Source: Cristatella mucedo | Taxonomy: Eukaryota; Bryozoa; Phylactolaemata; Cristatellidae | DNA length: 64,000 nt | Assembly (NCBI GenBank): GCA_009760855.2 | Contig: WPIO01000002.1 | Location: 6,335,001-6,399,000, forward strand | Direction: 5' to 3' | Part shown: piece after piece, positions 60,601 through 64,000 of the stretch | How positions within the stretch are numbered: position 1 is the first letter of the stretch | Layout: every line of letters starts with the position of its first letter | The notes under the pieces: generated by a model | Database searches by the model: none | Told to the model about the DNA's origin: nothing | What the model saw: the letters and a program-made list of their open reading frames with translations, nothing else | Made by a program: the position numbers and the translations under genes

Positions 60601-61527
60601 TTTTGCTATTCTTGAGATATCAAAATTAGTAATGCAAGACTTTTATTATAACACAATGAAAAATAATTATGGAGATGCGCTGACACTTGCATATACTGAT
60701 ACTGATTCTTTAGTCATGAAGATAAATACAGAGGATGTTTATTAGGACTTTGAGAATTATATAGATTATCTAGACTTCTCTGGCTATCCAAAAAATCAAG
60801 AAGTGTTCAAATTAGAAGAATTTTAGAAAATGATGGTAAAAAAAAGAGGAAGCTTAGGAAAATTTAAAGATGAGATAGCTGATAAATATACAATTGACAC
60901 AGAAACCAAAGATTTCATTGAAGATAAAAATGGAATTATGATAGAGAACTTTGTTGCACTAGATGAGGGAGTTTTCTTAAGACCGAAATTGTACTCTATG
61001 CAAATAGCAGTTTCAACAAATAATGGTATAGAAGTGAAGTCTTCAGCAAAGAAAGCTAAAGGTACAAAAAAGGATGTTGTAAAGAAATTTAATCACATTC
61101 AGATTAGTTAGGATGTCTTGAGACTGGCAAAGATGTTTATCGCAATCAATCAAGATTTCAAACAAGAAATCATCATATTTATACTATAACACGATAACAA
61201 AAAAAGCATTATCTGCCTTTGATTCAAAACGATACTGGTTGGACTGTGGAATCTGCAACTACGCTTATGGGCACTATAGAATTGCTGATGCATTGAGTAC
61301 TAATCTAAATCCAGGACGATGCAATACTTGCAATATTGGCAATATTAATATAGATGCTAAAACGAAAGAATGAAGAAATCGTTGAACCTGTAGCAAAAGT
61401 AAAAGTCGAACATGATATTCGAGATACAAAAAAGAGTTATATGAATTACAAATAGAAATGGAGTATGACAGAGCAGAAGAGGAGTTAATTTTTGAGATGG
61501 CAGGAATAAATTTATATCAATAAATAA
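57596..61527 (+). pseudogene. Protein-primed family B DNA polymerase (pPolB), broken
   Basis: This enzyme would copy the element's linear genome from a protein primer. Motifs in order: N-terminal GGSYLPMPK near 58,045; Exo I FVAYADSECLL near 58,665; an endonuclease-VII-like zinc cluster CYICN...DHCHLTGKYRGAAH at about 58,982-59,080; Exo II HNLKGYD near 59,130; Exo III-like YSDIYLTMDVF near 59,580; motif A YVDANSLYATAM near 59,882; motif B KLKNNAFYGK near 60,381; motif C YTDTDS at 60,692-60,709; and the C-terminal LSAFDSKRYW and AYGHY near 61,205-61,275. Catalytic residues are kept, but the frame is broken. In-frame stops: TAA 58073, 58277, 58808, 59971, 60132, 60195, 61195; TAG 60303, 60743, 60824, 61109; TGA 59731. 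Frameshifts lie near 59,190, 59,395, 59,603, 59,985, 60,363, 60,430, 61,112, 61,200, 61,355 and 61,430, most at A or T runs. The final stop is TAA at 61,522-61,527. Confidence 0.85.
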
Positions 61528-61537
61528 AATTCATTGT

Positions 61538-61542
61538 TATAG
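61538..61542 (+). promoter_or_regulatory. TATAG box, 2 bases before ATG
   Basis: TTATAG then AA then the ATG at 61,545. Same arrangement as at 62,796. Confidence 0.45.
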
Positions 61543-61544
61543 AA

Positions 61545-61709
61545 ATGGAAAATGAATATGAATCTGAATATGAAGAGTCCGACAGCGGTGATCCTGATTG
61601 CAATCCAGAAGAATCAGAATACGAAAGTGAATATGAGAGTGAACATGAAAGTGAAGAATCAGAAGATGAATATGAATACAATTACGTAAATGAAGAAGAT
61701 GAACTATAA
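61545..61709 (+). CDS. Small highly acidic protein of the element
   Basis: 54 residues, nearly all Glu, Asp, Ser and Tyr, with repeating ESEYE/ESEHE units and one DPDCNPEE stretch. It is open and unbroken, ends in TAA and is preceded by TATAG two bases before its ATG. It lies directly after the polymerase gene, in the same frame across that gene's TAA. Such acidic low-complexity proteins occur in several DNA viruses as DNA-mimic or histone-binding factors, but nothing here proves that role. No function is assigned. Confidence 0.6.
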   Translation: MENEYESEYEESDSGDPDCNPEESEYESEYESEHESEESEDEYEYNYVNEEDEL

Positions 61710-61722
61710 AAATTTATATTTA

Positions 61723-61727
61723 TATAG
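61723..61727 (+). promoter_or_regulatory. TATAG box, 1 base before ATG
   Basis: TTTATATAG then A then the ATG at 61,729. It favours this ATG over the in-frame ATG at 61,690, which would overlap the previous gene. Confidence 0.45.
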
Positions 61728-61728
61728 A

Positions 61729-61959
61729 ATGGATGTTTCTAGAATTCTGAGTTGCGAACAATCAAGAGATATGGCTCTTAAAATTTGTCTACAGAAGTTA
61801 AAGAGAGTAGATCAGAGAATCGTCAAGCATTCACTTGATAAACTTATTCCAGATTTAGATAGCTCATACACTGCCGTTCTTGTTGAGATTTGCGATACTT
61901 GTGATAAACTAATGGAATGTAGAAGTAAAATAAATGAAATGCTAGTAGAAAAGAAATAA
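61729..61959 (+). CDS. Small unidentified protein of the element (76 aa)
   Basis: 76 residues, mainly helical-looking, with cysteines at CEQ, KICLQK, EICDTC and MECRSK. The start at 61,729 is chosen because a TATAG box ends one base before it; an in-frame ATG at 61,690 would add 13 residues and overlap the acidic gene. The frame is intact and ends TAA. No family is recognised. Neighbouring genes suggest a structural or replication-accessory viral protein, which is inference only. Confidence 0.6.
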   Translation: MDVSRILSCEQSRDMALKICLQKLKRVDQRIVKHSLDKLIPDLDSSYTAVLVEICDTCDKLMECRSKINEMLVEKK

Positions 61960-62040
61960 AAAACTCCAAAAACTAAACGAGGCGTACAAATTAATTAGTT
62001 AATTTTGAATTAAATGTTTTTCTTCATAGTATATATATAT

Positions 62041-62211
62041 ATGGATCCAAAAATAAGAAATTATAAAATTAGTAATACAATTCGAGATATTAGTTAGGGT
62101 AGAAAATTAAAATTAACTGATGAACTGTTTAAAATTATATTTAAAATGTGTACCCAGGAAGATAAATATGAGGAACTTAAAATTAAAACAAGAGAGTTAA
62201 TAAAGAATTAG
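62041..62211 (+). CDS. Small unidentified protein with an internal TAG
   Basis: The ATG at 62,041 follows a run of TATATATATAT after CATAG. The frame runs 18 codons to an in-frame TAG (62,095-62,097), continues open for 37 codons (LKLTDELFKIIFKMC, lysine-rich helical) and meets another TAG at 62,209; the next stop, TAA, is at 62,230. No frameshift is needed, so this is either a gene with a single nonsense change or one in which TAG is read. No family is recognised. Confidence 0.4.
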
Positions 62212-62235
62212 ATGTTTTGTATTTTCTTATAATAG

Positions 62236-62240
62236 TATAG
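62236..62240 (+). promoter_or_regulatory. TATAG box, 3 bases before ATG
   Basis: AATAGTATAG then GAA then the ATG at 62,244. Confidence 0.45.
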
Positions 62241-62243
62241 GAA

Positions 62244-62783
62244 ATGTCGACAGCAACAGAAGTATCTGATGCCAGTCTTGCCACATCTGCACCTCTTCTT
62301 AAAGCCTATGTTGACTATCTTGTAAAGTCTAGAATGACTGCTTATGATCAACAGACACTCGACTCAGATATCTCAATTATGACAAATACATTTGTAAAAA
62401 AGTTTTACATTGATGAGTGTGACATTGAAGCATAACAGCTAATCGATTCTGGAATGGCAAGTATAACAAGCGACCTTGAAGTAACAGTTAGAAGTAAAGT
62501 TGATACTCTTCTTGATACACCCGGAGAAATATCTAGTTATACAACATGGATTGCTAGCCAGCTACCAACACTTTCAACAGTTATCTCAGGCGTTGCAGGA
62601 ATGAAACCAGATATCTCTGGAATTGTTAAGGATGAATGCTATGCAATTCTACCTGATATCTCTGATGGAACTAGTGCTAGACAAAAAGCAACACCTGCTG
62701 CTCTAGCCGCTCCAGTTGCTCCAGAGGTTGTTGCAGATCCGAATGTACCAGTTTCTGATACAATTCCAACAACCACACTGTAA
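62244..62783 (+). CDS. Unidentified protein of the element with one internal TAA
   Basis: 179 codons in a single frame, interrupted only by a TAA at 62,433-62,435 (between a DIEA and a QLIDSGM stretch) and ended by TAA at 62,781. Both halves have matching Ser/Thr/Ala/Val-rich composition and no frameshift separates them, which supports one gene. The second half ends in a Pro/Ala-rich low-complexity tail (APVAPEVVADP). The start at 62,244 follows a TATAG box. No family is recognised; a virion structural role is a guess. Confidence 0.55.
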
Positions 62784-62795
62784 ATAATTTATCTA

Positions 62796-62800
62796 TATAG
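62796..62800 (+). promoter_or_regulatory. TATAG box, 2 bases before ATG
   Basis: ATCTATATAG then AA then the ATG at 62,803, in the 19 bases separating this gene from the TAA of the previous one. Confidence 0.5.
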
Positions 62801-62802
62801 AA

Positions 62803-63171
62803 ATGAATGTAGGAGCTAGAAGTAAAGATTGTCTAACAGTTGCACAAGGACAACAGACTATAAAGATTTGTTCATACCCAATGGAAATAACTGAGGATAT
62901 TAGGAGTACATTATTAGAAGCATTAAAATTAGTTTTAGAGTACAAAGCTATAAGAGTTAATCATTCAGAAAAAGAAATGGCATATATATTTACAAATGTT
63001 AGAGATGGATCAATCTTTTCAGAGTATCTTACAGATCTGAAAATAGATAAAATAAATAGTCTTAAATCAGAAGCATACTCTAAAAAAATAGAGTTAACAA
63101 AACAATTAACAGGAAAAGAATATAGTATGCCAACAGAGTTTATTAAAGAAAGCCTAGATTGGAAAGTTTAA
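62803..63171 (+). CDS. Unidentified protein of the element (122 aa)
   Basis: An intact 122-residue frame starting two bases after a TATAG box. It mixes beta-like (QQTIKICSYPMEI) and helical (TLLEALKLVLEY) segments, with a lysine-rich end. Its TAA (63,169-63,171) overlaps the TAA of the convergent minus-strand gene within the tetramer TTAA. No family is recognised. The clean frame stands out next to the broken polymerase gene. Confidence 0.65.
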   Translation: MNVGARSKDCLTVAQGQQTIKICSYPMEITEDIRSTLLEALKLVLEYKAIRVNHSEKEMAYIFTNVRDGSIFSEYLTDLKIDKINSLKSEAYSKKIELTKQLTGKEYSMPTEFIKESLDWKV

Positions 63172-64000
63172 CTATATTGACTTATAACAACATCAGCTAA
63201 AGTAATTTCAATAATATCTGAAGCACTTGGAGTTATCATATTACTCTAATTTAAAACAGGAAAATTTATAGTTATGAAAATATTATTAGGATAAACGTTG
63301 AACTGTGTTATATAATCACTTGATAATAACATATAATTATTTTCAACTCCGTAATAGGTGATATGTAGAAAAGTAGAAGCGCAAAGAAATTTGGTGAGTA
63401 GGTTTTGTGATAATAATCTCTAACTATAAAACTTCCTACATTACCAATATTTAAATTTAATTCCATTTTAACATCAAAATATTTTACTCTAGTCATATTT
63501 ACATCCTTTAATATAATCGATTTTTTTTTCAGTTACTTGTTTCGCTGTAACACTTAAGAATGAATAACTTTCTCCAAAAATTGTTAAAGGCATAAAAGGA
63601 CTTTCAGTATCCATATCATAAAGATCTTTTATTCTCAATTTTAATTTTGAAGTATATATTGGTATTTTTATTATATCAGATATTCTAGCTAAGTAATAGT
63701 CTCTATTGTAATCTAGATCACTATTAAAACCTGACAGATTTTCTATCTTACTGAAACTCAAAGAACCTGCATCAATTTGTGGAGGGCTACCACGAAAAAA
63801 TCTATAAATATCATCATTTGCTAGATATATATTAAAACATCAACTAATTGTTTACCATTATATATTTCACCTACAACTATTAGTTCATTAACTGCTAAAT
63901 TACCATTTACTACGAAATCTGCCTTAGTATCAACGTACTATTTTGTTGCAATATCATTATCTTTTATCGGAGCTAGTACATCAACATATTTTTTGAGTTT
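63168..64000 (-). pseudogene. Fibre-like protein, minus strand, partial and broken
   Basis: Coding sense is seen across changing frames from the window end down to a TAA at 63,170-63,168. Near 63,940 is DIATK-(TAG)-YVDTKADF, where the ATKxYVD motif is typical of phage and large-virus tail-fibre proteins, often with Gln at the position that is TAG here (63,938-63,940). A second in-frame TAG is at 63,246-63,248. Frameshifts lie near 63,815, 63,490 and 63,370. The longest clean stretches are 63,761-63,489 and 63,496-63,308. The start lies outside the window. The fibre assignment rests on one short motif. Confidence 0.45.

Larger units (their letters stand above)
57280..64000 (+). mobile_element. 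Polinton/adintovirus-type element, left part, runs off window
   Basis: Composition turns abruptly AT-rich near 57,290-57,350 and gene density becomes virus-like: a large protein-primed DNA polymerase gene, then small tightly packed genes on the plus strand, and a convergent gene on the minus strand. The polymerase type, with an endonuclease-VII-like zinc insert, is characteristic of Polintons/Mavericks and adintoviruses. Integrase, capsid, ATPase and protease genes are not in the window, so the subgroup cannot be fixed. The polymerase is heavily broken, so this is most likely an endogenous, decaying copy. Confidence 0.75.

Noticed and set aside
57596-63171. Full ciliate-type code (TAA and TAG both Gln) for the AT-rich element
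   Set aside because: The acidic gene, the 76-residue gene, the 62,244 gene and both convergent genes stop at TAA directly before a TATAG box or a convergent partner. Reading those TAAs through would run genes into each other. TAG alone stays open and is reported as a finding.
57280-64000. Contig chimera of host and a free virus
   Set aside because: It cannot be excluded, but a broken polymerase with many stops is better explained by an endogenous copy. Reads spanning about 57,000-57,400 would decide.

Overview
The window is nuclear DNA of a multicellular animal (an invertebrate by the look of it). The support is a 20-exon spliced gene with clean GT-AG boundaries, a higher-order satellite array, CR1/L2-like non-LTR retrotransposon pieces, tRNA-derived SINEs and long (GA)n microsatellites. 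No bacterial operon structure is visible before the last 6.7 kb, and no species can be named from the sequence.

Layout. 1-9,900: satellite array with a period near 1.63 kb, each unit made of two unequal related halves; two SINEs sit inside it. 9,930-18,415: three broken CR1-like elements on the minus strand, with diverged pieces of the same satellite family between them. 18,420-35,000: gene-poor DNA with SINEs, short plus-strand reverse-transcriptase tails, an inverted-repeat element, a ~168-bp tandem repeat and (GA)/(CA)/(CG) microsatellites. 35,077-47,824 (minus): the one host gene I can rebuild, a predicted 1,475-residue secreted protein made of a signal peptide and three IgGFc-binding-type N-terminal domains, joined by acidic DNDCDG (MopE-like) linkers. 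All 20 exons join in frame; one intron carries about 1 kb of GACA/GA and TA microsatellite. 47,830-57,300: GC- and CpG-rich DNA with perfect short hairpins and a (GA)n-flanked 255-bp segment that is nearly identical to one at 25.5 kb; no gene is supported there.

57,100-64,000: the composition switches sharply to AT-rich. A Polinton/adintovirus-type element starts next to a long imperfect hairpin and runs off the window end. It carries a protein-primed family B DNA polymerase with its exonuclease, endonuclease-VII-like zinc and polymerase motifs recognisable but broken by about ten frameshifts and twelve in-frame stops. Four or five small compact genes follow, most with a TATAG box 1-8 bases before the ATG, and then a convergent fibre-like gene. 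Fifteen of the sixteen in-frame stops in the element are TAA or TAG and only one is TGA, yet TAA also ends genes. C-to-T decay of Gln codons, or suppression/reassignment of TAG, would both fit. This is the most unusual part of the window.
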